DNA of 64,000 bases from Warburgia ugandensis (GCA_035236585.1 CP141135.1:73633057-73697056), one strand, 5' to 3'; numbered from the stretch's first letter, positions 36,301 to 49,657 are shown. Notes: generated by a model not told the origin, from the letters alone. Translations and numbers: made by a program.

Positions 36301-39300
36301 ATTAAATAAGGGGCAGATGGAATTAGATCAGGGACAGAGAATTAAATCAGGGACATTGATGGAATTATAATTAAAGTCTAAAGGGCAAAAATGGAATTAA
36401 AATATTTTTTTTTGGTCTTTTAACAGAAACTAACAGGAAACCTGCGGGAGGAGGAAGATGATTGTAGGGAAGGGAGAAAAAGTGGAAAAGAAGGGATTTT
36501 TGGGAAAACCCAAGTTGGGTTTTGGCCCAAAACAAAACAATGGTGAATTGCCAGAGAAAGAGCGGTGACAGAGGTGAGGGAGAGAATAAGGAGGCAGAGA
36601 AAGAATGAGAGAGAAAGAGAGGAGCTGGATATGGGGGAGACAGAGAAATAGAGAGTGATGGAACGAAGCTGAGGCGGGGTGCGGCTGGTTCAGTGGTGAG
36701 GACGACAAAGTGCAGGTGAGAAAGAGAGGGAGAGTGAGATGAGGAGAGTGAGAGAGAAAAGAAGGGAGAGTTGTGGTTGAGAAAGAAGATCATTGAAGGG
36801 GGCGATCTCTCCTCCAACTCTTGTGGGTTCCATGATTGAGAGCAGGGTGTAGACAGAGGGGGCTGCAGTGATGTCTGTGGCTGCCCTCTCCAATGAACGA
36901 TGGTATGAGAGTCGGTGGAGAGAGAGTTAGCAGAGAAGGGATGCTGTGGGTAAGAGATAGAAGAGGAGAAGAATGAGGGAGAGAGGGGAAGAGAAGGGGA
37001 GGTGTGGTGTGTGAAAGAGAGAAGGGAAACCCGGAGAAATTGAAAGAGAGAAGGGGGAGGAGAGGGTGTGGTGCGGCAAAGAGGGAGTCAAGGGAGTGAA
37101 ACAGGAGAAAGGGGGGGTATGGTGAGGGAAGGGAGGTGCTCGCCGTCTTCCTATGGCTGCCCTCCGTCAACAGTGGAGAGACTTTTGCCTTCTTATAAAC
37201 TATGTCCACCTTTCTCTTGCTGTTCTTCACTTCTAATTTTGTTTCAAACCCCCCTTCACTTTCCTTCAAGTAATTTTCTTCTATGGTTTCTCTACTTTGG
37301 AAACTCCTACCACTCCTCTTTCTATTTTGAAGCTTGCCATTCCCATGTTATTTCCCTTTTTTATAAAATCTTTTCCATGATTTTCTTTTTTCCAATTAAA
37401 ACCAAATTTGCTTTTGGAAACCATCCCATCTTGTCTTGTGATGTTCTTTAGGATGATCTTTAACCGTTAATTTTGATTTGAGTCATCCAAGCCTATTTTG
37501 GTTGATTTGCAAAACATAAGACTAGATTAGAGTCATCTAAACCGTACATTACACATCTGATTCGCTTTGATGATCATCTGACCGTTAAATTTGATAAATC
37601 AATGGTTGGATGGTCAATTGGAGCTAAAATTTATATTTTGTCTAAAAATTGCAAAATTGATAGGTTAGATGATCTAATTAAATGCTAAATTACGGGTATT
37701 TTGACCAAAATTAAACATTTAATAAAAAGTAATAAACTTATTAATAGTGTTTGTTGTAAACTAGAAATAAACCTACCTTTGGTGGTAAATCTGCAAATCA
37801 ACCTAATTCAGAATTAATCAAGCTGAAGATGAATGATTTGGAATATCACTGTCAGGATACTTTAGCCAAAACAAAATATCTTAACTTGTCTTTTGAGTTA
37901 CCAATTGGAGGTATCTTCTAATGTGTCTCGTGGCTCTTTGGTTTGTGTGGTGGGGTTTTGATTGAAGCCGAGGGAGATTCTTCTAATAAATCATGTGGGC
38001 TTCAAATGTTATGAATTATCTAGTTCATTAGATGTAATGATATATCTTTCTAGTTCTCCTTTGGCTAATGGTCCAGCTCTATTGCTTTGGAAAATGTTGC
38101 TTTTCATCAATAAACTTCATGTTATCAGCAATTATTTGTCAATCTAACTTATTCTAGGACTGAGTGAGCGGAAGCTGGGACTGACCTTCCAGAATGGTGG
38201 AGATAAATTATCTAATTATAAGGCAGATGAGAGAAACAACATTCTCTTGGAAATCTGAGATTTGGAGTGTTTTTGGTGTTACAAATTTGAATGTATGTTT
38301 TTGGAAAAAAAACTTAAAGTTCATTAGGTTATAGTGAATTATGGAAGATATGTAGTTTCATCTGAAAGTGGATACTGGGCTAGTGCTATCTCTCTCTCTC
38401 TCTCCTTTTTTCTTTTTTTAAAGGATCACTCAGAAGAAAGTCATGGGTGAAAAGATAACCAAAGAAACAAGAAGCAGGGGTTCCATGAATCAGAGCACAA
38501 CCCTACAGTGAGAAAACAGCCGCTATGGAGACTGTACATTGTGCGACAAAGCAAATATGTTTTGGATAGTTCTAGGCACTACATCCAGAAAGTAGGCAAA
38601 ACAAACTTCTTTCACTAATGAAGCAAAGTAACGTGGACGGTTCCCCACTAGTCAACCCAAATATGCATACCAATTTGGAGTTTCTGTCATGTTCTTAGTG
38701 GCTGTTTTGGACTATTTCTACTTTTGCTTCGCATATCTTTAGAATAGACAATAAGATCTGCACCCAATACAGTTCAGATTGGAGCTGATCTCAATGCAGT
38801 CACAGATTAACTCTCTTCTCATTCTCGAATTATATCTTCCAGTCTGAACCTGTTGAAGCTTGGAAATTCTAGGTTCATTTGCATTCTTTTCAGGTTCTTG
38901 CAAAAGTTCTCCTGAATGACCTTTGTTACTAATGATACACTGGTCCTTTCTAGAAGACCTTTGCTGTCTTCTGAACCAAATGTTGTGGCCCTGTGTAGTA
39001 TATACATCTGTTGTGTATTATTTGCTGCAGGCAAGAAGTTGTTACTTGTAAGAGAACAGAAGGATCCATCGGAAATTACTTGATCATTACATTTGGTTGG
39101 CATTTGCAAAAAAGAACTAGCCTATACATCCTTATATCCTAACCAACTAGTCTATTGTCCTTCATGAATATCACTATTGCTCCTTAACTGGTCCCATATT
39201 GGAGTGAGATGTTGTTTAGGCGACCATTCATAATGTCAATTGTTGCTGTTCTGGGGGTAATTAATTTTGTAACTGGATCAAAATGTTTGAGGGAGCATTA

Positions 39301-40523
39301 CCAAATTTTATTTTATGCTTAGCACCTGATTGAAATAAAAGGCAAATTAAAATAAAAAGGAACAGAAAAAAATGTGTTAATTCATATTAGACTTCAGTTG
39401 CACTTATATACTCTATTTGTTATCCTGTAACGTTTGTATGTGTATTCTCAACCTCAACTGTGAGTCCCTTCTCAACTTGTTTTTTCTGGTGCAGCTTTTT
39501 CAGCTGGTTCAGTGAGACACAGCAGAAAGATCTCTCAGAAGGGTTTCATGATGAGGTAACTCCTGCATATGTTTTTGCACAGAGTTAACACTTCAGTTAT
39601 CCTGCCTTGTAAGTTATGTACCTTAGTCTGACCTTTGCAGTGACTATACCAATAACTTAAGTATGTTTTGTTATTTATCTTGCTGTTTATTTTTAGATCT
39701 TTTTATGACTAATTGCAGTTGGAGAGGGATGTTGCCAGTTGGTCTCTTACACCTAGCGACAGTTGAAATTGCTTTTTTTTCTCTCTTCTATTGGATATTC
39801 TTCTGTTATTTCCGCATTAACTTTTGCAGTTGCAGGTGGCTGAGATAATCAAGGAAGATCTTTGGCCAAATCCTCTGAAATATTTCAACAATGTGAGTTT
39901 TGTCTTTACTTTTACTCCTATTTTATCTCTTATGATGCATTCACTCCAATGGAGCTTCCATATTCTATACTTGTATTAAGTTACAGTCTCACTGATATAC
40001 AGGAGGCTGATGAAGAGGATTTTGATGGAGATGAGGATGACGATGATGATGAAGATGAGGTAAACACAAGTGCCAGTTTCCAACTCTCTTCATTATGAGT
40101 AACTTGTGATTACCCAGAGACTTCTGGCTCTGTGATCATGCTTCTCTAGTTCCTTCTTACAGGTGTCATGTTGGTCAATTCTAAATAAGATTGACTGGGT
40201 TCTTAGTAAAATTTCATCCATCAGCTTTCTTCCACTGTTTATATCATTGGGGTTTTTCTGCCTGCTAGAATTTAGTTTTCATTGCTACCTTTGATACTGT
40301 TTTACTTGTAATTTGTGATAGAAGCATGGAACTGTAGATATATTAGATGGATGTTCCCACATTGTGTTATGCCACCTCTCCTCGTTTCTAAATCGTGGCT
40401 CAAGAGCCTCATTGCGTGCAAATTTTGAGGTACTTCTCTTTGCATTGACAGGAAAATGGTGTTGAAGGCTTCGAGGATGATGACAATCAAGATGACGAGG
40501 ATGACGAGGACGATGATAGCTGA
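33337..40523 (+). CDS. NAP1-related protein (SET/NRP histone chaperone)
   Basis: Ten exons: 33337-33462, 34438-34560, 34691-34741, 34937-35008, 35172-35285, 35388-35449, 39495-39555, 39836-39892, 40003-40059, 40452-40523; 795 bp, 264 residues. The protein starts [17 protein letters not shown], has the long dimerisation helix ([38 protein letters not shown]), the NAP core ([41 protein letters not shown], a basic [38 protein letters not shown]) and a C-terminal tail almost wholly Asp/Glu. This is the plant NRP1/NRP2 type, a nuclear H2A-H2B chaperone acting in chromatin assembly, DNA repair and root growth. Length fits the family (about 250-260). Intron 6 is about 4 kb and holds foreign repeat DNA. 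The exon 8 acceptor is ambiguous by six bases. Confidence 0.93.
35690..37840. repeat. Probable inserted repeat in intron 6 of the NAP1-related gene
   Basis: This part of the unusually long intron differs from its flanks: AT-rich sequence, then a strongly purine-biased block (36420-37190, GA-rich on the plus strand), then AT-rich sequence. It begins with TGTTGATTATTTTACCGCAA, a start that looks LTR-like. No matching end or target-site duplication was found. Apparent long reverse-strand frames here are Ser/Leu/Pro-rich products of the pyrimidine bias. Confidence 0.4.
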
Positions 40524-42380
40524 GATGCTTTTGTTAAGTTTATGCCGTTTTGTCATTTTTTGTGAAGCAGGGTTGCAGAAGGCAAAAGTAACAGGAGATG
40601 GACTTATAACTTATTGAGCACGGTGGCTTTTGTCATAGCCACTGAACTGCTAGCAATGGTTATACGATAGAGTTCTGTCTCCTCGTTTTTCTTGGTTTTC
40701 TTTTTCCCTAACAGTAGCCTATCTTTGTGGGCTCCTTTGCTTATCTAAGCTGGGTATATAGACGAGACTATGAGAATCTCCTACATCTGGTGGTGCCAAT
40801 GTTGCTGTTCTCGTAGGCCACTTAGTGCAGAGCTAAGTTGTTTGTTGGGTCTGCTCTGCTAGAGCTGTATGGGCACTGGGTATTATTCTTCGAAATATGT
40901 TTAATTATCCTAATATTAGGAAATCTTACTGACCTCTAATGGTCTAGATGATGATTAGAAAACCTTCACCGTCCGCTGGATCTACTAATGTTCGACGAAT
41001 TATCTTGACAAGCTCTTGTTTGAAACCTAACAGGATCGATGCCATTAAGCTTCTAGATATTAGCAGCATTTTATTTGACATTCATGTCTCTGTTCTATGT
41101 TAAACCTTACGGCCACTCTGGCCGGCTCAGGTCGGACACAATTACTGCGAGAAACTTCTTCATCGGCCTGGCAAGGGAAGGTAATATGCTTTGATCCCAT
41201 CCGAAATCATAGTTGTGTTTCCTTCACTCTGTTTGTTACTATTGCAAACTAACAGATTCAACTTTCGGCCTTTGAACAAGGACTGCACACTTAGATTAGG
41301 ATCTGTTGGAATTAAGTAGTTCGTGTTTGGTTTGGAATGTAGAATGGTTGAAGTCTCTAGTTACTATTGGAACTAGGTGATGTGCTCTGTTGTGTTTCCC
41401 CTGATTTGTTTGTTACTATTGGAACTAAGTAATTCAACTTTTGGCTTTTGAGTAGGGGTGTCAACGGCTGTTTCGGTTTGCTTTCACTCAGAAGTAGAAT
41501 TGTAACATAAAAGATTGTAATTAGATCATTCTGGAGTTTGATTCTAGCTTGAAGGGCTATAAATAAACTGTTCGATTTGGGTCAAGTTTTCGATCCTTGT
41601 CGGTTCTGTGTCCTAAATCAATTGTGGAATGTTTCTTTAAGCTAAAGGAGGTTGTAGTAATGATTACTGTCATGAAAATGTAGGCTGCTTTTGTAAACTC
41701 ATTCATAGTGTCGCATGCCAACGAAAATTATCCTATCTATGATAAAATTAAGAAACTGTATACCTCCTGGGCATATTCACCTAATATATTTTCTTTTCAC
41801 CCATAGTTACTTAAGATCATATATCATTCATGTACGATAATTAACTAATCTATAAGCATAATAGTTGAAAAACTAAAGTTTAGTTCTTCAACCACACATG
41901 CAACTAGAAACTCATACTTTCATAATACCAATGGAGACAAGAAGTTGCAATTCTCATAACAATTATTAGTCAACTAAAGAAAGCAAATTAAGGTAATGCC
42001 ATCATTCAACTAAGCATGGTACACAAAATCTAATGAAAGTGTGCAACCAATTCCAATAACCAAACTGATGTTGTGGATTAAGTAAGAAAAAAGAATGTTC
42101 TTTCTCATGTTGTTTCTTCTACAATCTAGCTGGAGATAAGTGGACTGAGCTATTGCGTAAATTCACTGTAAAACTTGGAGAGCCACCCAAATATGAAGGC
42201 TTCTTATACAATTAGTATCTTCAACTAAGCATGAGAAATAAGACCCACACAACTTCTAGCCTGAAGATGTCATCCACATTTCCTACATAATATCACTGGA
42301 AAATAATGCGTTCAGATTGTAATTATCATCAAGACCTTATACCGATTAGGGGTTGATCACATAAATCTTGTTCCTTCATT
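40524..42380. other. 3' UTR of the NAP1-related gene and intergenic DNA
   Basis: The 3' UTR probably ends in the first few hundred bases. The remainder has short similar stretches (41205-41260 and 41390-41445 both include TTGTGTTTCC then TTTGTTTGTTACTATTG) but no gene. Confidence 0.4.
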
Positions 42381-44441
42381 ACCCTCTTAAGTGTCATGGC
42401 TTCATTTTAGTCCTAAAGTTTTAAATCTTTTCTCACTATTCTATCCACGTTCTTTTAGGCATTCCCCTTGTCCTTTTAGATCTTCAACTTGGATCACCTA
42501 TCAGTGTGTTTCTAGTCTTCATTTGATATATCTAAATTGTTTAAGTCCAATATTTCTCATCTTATTACCTATTAATGCTACTCCCAAGTATCTTATAATA
42601 TTTTTATTTCTAATTCTATCTTTTCTTGTCTTGCCACTCATCCATGTCAATATTTTCATTTCAGTGAAGCTCATCCTATGTATATGTTGTTCTTTAATTG
42701 TCCAATACTCTGATCTATAGAGCATTGCCAGCCTTACAACCATTTTATAGAATTTTCTTTTCAGTTTGAGTAGTACTTGCTAATCACACAAAACTCTAGA
42801 GGCGCATCTCCATTTGTTTCAACCCGCTTAGATTTCCTGGATAACCTCCCTCTCAATCTCTCCACTCTCATGAATTATAAAATCAATTTTTTAGGGGGAC
42901 TTCTTGATTATCAATCTTTACTGGTGCTCTACCCACTTCTCTCCTTGCTAAAATTACATTACACATACTCTATCTTAGTTTGCTATCTTTAAAATTTCAA
43001 ATTCTAATGCCTCACTATAACTCCAGCTTTGTGTTAATATCCTTCTTTGTCTTATCAATCAAAACTATATCATTTGCAAATAATATGCATCGTAGAATCT
43101 CATTGTGCAGTTGTTTTGTTAACCCATCTATAACCAACGTCAAAAGGTATAGGCTTAATGTTGATCTTTGGTACAATCCTATAGTGATAGGAAAATTACT
43201 GTTTCTCTTCGCTAATGGTTGTCACATTTGTTACATATCCTTAATTATGTCTATATATTTTCATGAAGCTCCTTTCTCGCCTAACATCCACCATATTAAT
43301 TCTTTGAGAATCCTATCATAACCTTTTTTTACATCAATAAAAACCATGTAGAGGTCCTTTATCATCTCACTATATTTCTCTATCAATTTTTTAAGTACAA
43401 AAATAGCTTCCAAGGTAGACCTTTGGTGCATGCAATTGAATTGGTTCTTTGATACACTTGTATCATGCCGTAGCCTCTTTTTAATCACTCTTTTACAAAG
43501 TTTTGTGGCATGACTCATAAGTTTTGACTCTATGATAATTAGTGCTACTCTTTATGTCTATTTATTCTTATAAATTAGCATAATAAAGCTCTACCTCCAT
43601 TCATCAAATATTTTCTTCTATTTTGTCAAATAACTTTGCTAGCTAAACTATTTGAGTATCTCCCATGTACTTTCAAACCTCTATTAATATGTTATCGAGC
43701 CTCATAACCTTTTTTGATTTCATCTTTTTTAAGGCCTCTTTAACTTCGGGTATTCTAATCTATAGTCAAATTTATAAAATCCAATGTTGTTTGAATTTAT
43801 GGTACTTTTAATTCCTATATACTCAAGTTAATTGTCATTTATCAATTTTTGAAAGTAACTCTTTCATCTTTATTTGATATCATCATCTTCAACTAATACA
43901 CTTTGATTATCACTTGTAATACACCTAATGTGGTTTAAGTCTTCACTCATATGTTCTCTTATTTTTATAAGTTTAAACACATCTTTCTCACATTCTCTTG
44001 ATCCTAATATATTATAGAAATCATTATATATTTTGAGTTTAGCCTCACTTACTACTCTCTTAGCAACCTTTTTAGCATTCTTATATTATTCAATGTTTTT
44101 GTAATTTTTAGTCATCTACCATATTTAAAACTCATTTTCTTTTTTAACTTTTTACACCTTTTCATTGTACCACCAAGTTTCCTTCACTAGTTGCCATTTA
44201 CCTTTAGATATTCCCAAGAAATTTTTTGTCACTTTCTTAATGGACTCGGTTATATAAGTCCACATGGTATTTACTTCTATTTTATTATTCAGTTTCTTTC
44301 TACCATCAACTTGTTTATAAATGATGATATCTTTTCTCTTTTTAAGTTCTACTAAGTTTTTAGATACCTATTAAGTTCATTTTATTTATTTTATAATAAA
44401 TATTTATAACCAATCACCCATATTGTGAAGTTAGATGCTCA
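42381..44441 (-). mobile_element. RTE-type LINE remnant, reverse transcriptase part
   Basis: The minus strand encodes decayed non-LTR reverse transcriptase. 43261-43518 gives SKNQFNCMHQRSTLEAIFVL and KDLYMVFIDVKKGYDR (RT motifs). About 43056-43090 gives the catalytic box as FANDIVLID, with the usual FADD reading FAND. 42519-42743 gives the C-terminal part (RLAMLYRSEYWTIKEQH, KILTWMSGKTRKDRIRN). These match the common plant RTE-clade LINE pattern. Frameshifts and stops are frequent. The endonuclease half continues at 47520-48100 beyond a solo LTR. The exact 3' end was not located. Confidence 0.85.
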
Positions 44442-44446
44442 CTAGG
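44442..44446. repeat. Target-site duplication CTAGG, left
   Basis: CTAGG precedes the LTR start at 44447 and is repeated at 47515-47519. Confidence 0.9.
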
Positions 44447-47400
44447 TGTGATGACCAGGGTTTTCACATGCATTTTTATATGCAAAACTAATTCCTAATG
44501 TGGGATCGATCCTTATTTGAAAACAATTTCTAAAAATAATGCAATGCAGCAGAAATATCTTTTTATTTTAAATTCATTTTGACAGCCCCGAGTGTCATTT
44601 GCTTTCAAGACGAACAAAGTAGTTTTAAAAATTTCAGTAATCATAAATGTCTTCCCAGATCTATCCAATCACAGCTCACAGTCTAACTATAGTAATTACA
44701 GATACATGCCCAAAGGGTAGATCATATACTTACATTTATACTCTTCTTCTCTTCATTCACTTGATTGTGTCACTAACATTTTTTGATACTTCTTCTAATC
44801 TTGTTGAAGCTAATCTATAAAAATAATATATTTGGGTGAGTATTCCTCATACTCAGTAGGTGATCTGATACTACTATTTTGAAAATAAGGCATGCAACAT
44901 ACATGGTTTCAAAAGAGGCTTTCTATGTGAAAAATCATGTAAGTTCTCTTTGTGGAAACATACATTTTTATGCATAAATCATAAGCTTGTTTGCACATTT
45001 CAATCATGGAAGCTTTTATCGAAATCCAAAAATCAACAATATAACTGTCATGAAAATCATAGAGTAGTAATCACATAATGAATCATAAACTAATCATAAG
45101 TATGAAATTCTTAAAATAGTAATAAGGCAAAACAGATGATAGCATCGCTATAGATATCATGCACATGGTCTTTCAGTTTTGTTCCCACCGCAAGTTGCCT
45201 CATTCGCTGATTTGCCCACTTGAAACTCAAGCCGATGGGTTGATAAACATATCAAACTAGCTGGTCACGAGTACTCGTCTACGACCATCTAAATGCTATA
45301 TGCATATCAATAAAATTGAAATCATGGGGTCAGCTATGCTCACGATCAGCACACAGCTGGAATCGTATGTCTTCGGTATCTAGAGACCACCCACTATAAC
45401 CCTTCACGGAGACTATGGATATGTCCTCGAAAGGGTACCGTGAACACCTCCAGTGGTCGTCCTTGTTTACCACAGCAGTCGAGGAGGGGACAATACCATT
45501 TTGGCAATGATACCAACCACTTTTTGTGGTAGAGGTCGGGAGGCCAACCCCATACATAAACAACCTCTCAGCATAGTGCCCACCAGGCTCAATAGCCCAA
45601 AAAGCATATATAAATAATCCAAATCTCAATCATCGTGACTCAAGCAATTTATGTAATTATTTTCAAAACATGCGAGCAATATATAAAATCTGTTCATGCC
45701 AATAATCGCATTCAAGGCCATAAATCATGAAGACAATTCCACATGCTTGCATAAGAACATCATATCTCAAAAAGCATATTAAATACGGTAATAAAGTCAA
45801 ATAAATCACTTAAAGTTTGGAATGCATTTGAAAACTTAGTAGTATGAGACTACCTACCTCGACCGTCGTTATTTAAATTGCGTTTCTTCATTACTTGACC
45901 CTGAGTCACCTTTGTGAAACCCTAGATCTTAATTGATAACAAGGATTCAAGTATTATTATTATCCATCCTTTAAAGGTCATTACTTAGACTTATAGATTA
46001 ACGGCCATATCTGCATTTTAGGTTATATATTATTGCTTAAATGCATTTTTAGGCTAGATCTCGTGTATAGATCTAATGTTTAATGGTTAGATTGCCTTCA
46101 ATAAGTTTCATGTCATCAAGATCGTGTAATTGAATGGTTAGATCTCATAGATCGCCTGTCCTGATGCTTAAAATAGGTCTGTACTTGACTTGAATGGTCA
46201 GATCTATAATTCAAGGATGGGTACATATAATTTAAAGTTGATCTTGAGCTACTAATCTTCTAATGCCTCTAATGGATCCATTCATGAGATCTGATCATCT
46301 TTGATATTGTAAATCTACAAGATTTCTATAGTTTTAGGCTATAGTTATATTGAATATCCTCTAATATGAACTTTTATAGTATCATTTGGTCTGCATCATC
46401 AATACGAACACAACGGTTCTTTCGGATCATCGATCGGAGTTATATAGCCTCTGTAATTGCATTTTTAGTGTTGTGAACCAACAAACGAGCCAGATTTGTC
46501 CATATTGAGCTCGTGCGTCACGGTTCCCAGGACGTGCATGAGTCCCGGTAAAACCGAGACCGCGTTCGTACGCTCGCGCATGCTCAAACGACGTTACACG
46601 CCATGCGTCCTAGACGGCATCATATGTGTGTGTCTTTGGCACACATCACGGTCGACTGGGATGGGGAGGCCCGATCTGGACTGTCCAAGCCTCCTAACCC
46701 CAGATCAACGCCCAGGTTGTCCCGATGCCCATACTGTCCTAGGTTTTCAGGGGTTTTGGGGTCCCACAAATGCTTTGGGCAGCTCAGATCTCTCATCTGA
46801 GCTGCCCAGGTGGTGGATCTGTAACAGATCCACCATCCACTCGTTTCACCGGTGATTCATCGCCCTGTGAGGCCAGATCTAGTTGGGATCTGGGGAAAAG
46901 GGAGAGGGAAGAGAGAGGAGTAGAGTGGGGAGGAGGATCGTACCTAGGAAGCCCTCGATGTTGGGCGATGAAGGCCTTGAATGTGGCTACAAACCCTTGT
47001 TGCTAGAATGTCTTGGGGAGCAATTTGAGGGGAAGAAAACGTGATTTTGGAAGAGGGGGTGGAGGGGATTTATAGAGGGAAGAAGGCAGTGCCGCCATTT
47101 TTTCTGGTGCAGCACTGCAAGGGTAGTGCAGCGTGCCAGCTGGAAGGGAAAGTCAGTCTAGAGGAAGAAGACGGGGGTGTTGTTAGTAAAATGCCCCTTG
47201 TGTTTTTCGTCCCTAGCCTTTGTAAATTCAATTTACAAAATTGCCTCTCATCTTCAAAAGCCCATAACTTGGTCATACGAACTCCGTTTTCAGTGTTCTT
47301 TGAGGCGTTGGATTCCATTTTGAGCATATAATCTAATTATGTAGATATTTCTCATAGATTCATTCATTTCCTATTTTTATGAAAATAGAATATTTATCCA

Positions 47401-47514
47401 CTTATTAATTATATATGAATTACTAAAATAACTAATCTATAGCAATTTAGTAAATGACAAACATGTGGTTGATAAAGTGATACAAAAATAGTTTAAAATT
47501 TTTGAGTCATTACA
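44447..47514 (-). mobile_element. Solo LTR inserted in the RTE LINE
   Basis: A 3,068-bp block starts TGTGATGACCAGGG and ends GAGTCATTACA, flanked by perfect CTAGG duplications. Its termini and the GGGTGAGTATTCCTCATACT stretch with CAGTAGG (44835-44862) match the solo LTR at 23626-26247, so both belong to one subfamily. No internal coding is present; frames within it (for example 46496-46855) have no known domain. The LINE endonuclease and RT halves lie on its two sides. Confidence 0.87.
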
Positions 47515-47519
47515 CTAGG

Positions 47520-48100
47520 TATCACCTTACAATCCTTACACAATGATCTTTTATTATTTCTAAATAGAGAAAAGACTATTTAGCTTTTATATGGCTCACT
47601 TTTAAATGTTAATAAGTATTCATTCCTCATCTTAAAGTATGTGTTTTAAGTTATAGATAAGTTGTATGCTAAAGCAAAATCAAAGATAACTTACCATATT
47701 TTATTTCTTTCTCCAATATCATACTTTCCATGTACCTTGTAATATCTTTCAATTTCATTTTCTACATGACCCTTAAAGCCTACTCCTATAAGCATTCCCT
47801 CTGTGTTAGAATTTTTTTTGCATGATTGCCCTTATATTTTCCCAGAACTATCTCTTAATTCTATTATCTAACCTTTTTTATGATGCATATGCACTTATAA
47901 TATTTATGATTTTCTCTCCTACAACAAGTTCTATTTGTATAATTCTAATTAATGTCCACAACTTTATTATTTAATTCTTTATCTACCACCATTCATACAT
48001 CATTTGCACTATCATCCTTTCCTATGTACTATACCTATCGATTTATCTAGTTTTACTCTCTTTCAACTTGGTTTTTTAGACACAAGTAATGTTGACTCTC
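47520..48100 (-). mobile_element. RTE-type LINE remnant, endonuclease part
   Basis: Minus-strand fragments in several frames match the APE endonuclease of plant RTE elements: WMVVDKELNNKVVDIN, then ELVVGEKIINIISAYAS and RLDNRIKR followed by FWENI. This is the upstream half of the LINE at 42381-44441. Stops and frameshifts abound. Confidence 0.78.
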
Positions 48101-48207
48101 CAGAGACCTTTCTTAGGATATTCTTCCTACCCCCCTTTCGTTGTCTTTTAGACACCAGTTCAATAATAAGAGAAAAGAATAGGAAAGGCAAGTCCGAACC
48201 TATCAAA

Positions 48208-48272
48208 CCTTATATTAGTAAGGGCAAATTCAATTGACCACCTTATATTAGTAAGGGCAAATTCAATTGACC
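48208..48272. repeat. 33-bp tandem duplication
   Basis: The unit beginning CCTTATATTAGTAAGGGCAA occurs twice head to tail (48208-48240 and 48241-48272) with no mismatch except the final base. Such identity implies a recent slippage event. Confidence 0.95.
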
Positions 48273-49657
48273 GAGATTGGCAAGAGAGGACTTCTGACTC
48301 CTAAAGAGAGAGGATTCCTTGTTATGCTGACGACATCAAAATTGGGTGAACTGCTACTACTTTTTTCATAGCAATTGTGTCCTGGGTTTTAATGCAATGT
48401 GTCACCTCTAAACGAATGCTCGAACAACCTTTGACTATTTTCCAATTTTCCAATATACCCGGTATCCTACGTAACACGTAGTTTTCAATAGAACGCCCTA
48501 ACAGCCCTTGTTCATTTTCCATTGCATCAAGGATCTGATGCAGCACGTCGCTTACAGGAACACCCTAGCCTAAGGGAATGCCAAAAATTAATTCACGTAT
48601 GAGATTTGACAAGAATTTTGCTTGCTGGTCGGCACCTGATTCAAACCCTCACCCTTCTTTCTTTTGTAATGGTGTGACAAAAGAAACTCTTCCACTCGGC
48701 ACCATTAAATCACTAAGGCTGACTTTTGTTCCAATTTAAAAGGGAAGATCTTTACAACTTGATGTTACTTGTTCTTTATCTCTTGGAATATATCAAAACC
48801 CGATCTTACTCTTTCTACTTATTGATCTTCTTTTTGGGTAGATGATAAGGAGAAGAAATTATTCCAGTGGAGAAAAGAGAAACAGAAGAACGTACTACAA
48901 AGTGATCCAGACCATTCTGCTTTCTTATATTGATCGTGCATGAGAGTGAACCCTACTTGGCAACCTGATCACTTTGAGACTGTCTGATGTATGTTTGCAG
49001 CATTGCCTGTAAGATAGGACCTAGGAAATGAACGGTTCAGGACAGCAAATATGACTAATACCTACCTTTTGCTCTAACATCGTCCTATAAACTTCAATTT
49101 CATCATTATGGATGAATTATCGTAACGCTTGAGCCATGGGGAATCACCTGTTGCTAGTTTACAAGATTAATGGTGTCAGACTACAGCTAGCAAATTGCCT
49201 GCTGTCACTCAAGGGCTCCAGTGATTATTCATCTGATAGGCCTTACTTGGACCTTTATCACTGATATCGCAGAAATGGAAGGCCCAGATCAGTCGAAAGT
49301 TCTCCATACGTAATAGTTAAACACCTTAGTTTTGATAATAACTCTCTCCACCTCACGAAACACACTTTAATCGGCTGTCTTAGACACTTCTGCATGATGA
49401 ATGAGCTTGAACAATATAGCTTACCTTAAACAAAATAAGATTTACTTGAATGAGCTTGAACTAGGGATGCCAATTCTTACAGGAATGAAGCTCATTGCAC
49501 CTTTCACTTGAGCTAAAAGCAAGCTTACTTTGGGTATTGAGTTCAAATTATAGTGGGTTCTGTAGACTTAAAACTTGTACAATCAGCTTTTACTCTCACT
49601 TCATCAACATGAATGGAAAAGTGGGAATCAGCATTTTCAGAAGGGTGTAGAAGTTTG
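48273..49657. other. 3' flank of HGH1, no gene recognised
   Basis: A minus-strand open stretch at 48322-48546 (74 codons, containing LGRSIENYVLRRIPGILENW) looks protein-like but matches no family I recognise and has no clear splice partners. The remainder is unremarkable. Confidence 0.35.

Noticed and set aside
36371-37269. Overlapping minus-strand frames rich in Ser, Leu and Pro
   Set aside because: Produced by the pyrimidine bias of the antisense strand within an intron; no start context, motif or splice support.
42391-43321. Plus-strand frames over the LINE
   Set aside because: Antisense to clear reverse transcriptase motifs on the minus strand.
46496-47331. Open frames of up to 119 codons
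   Set aside because: Inside the solo LTR at 44447-47514, no protein similarity.
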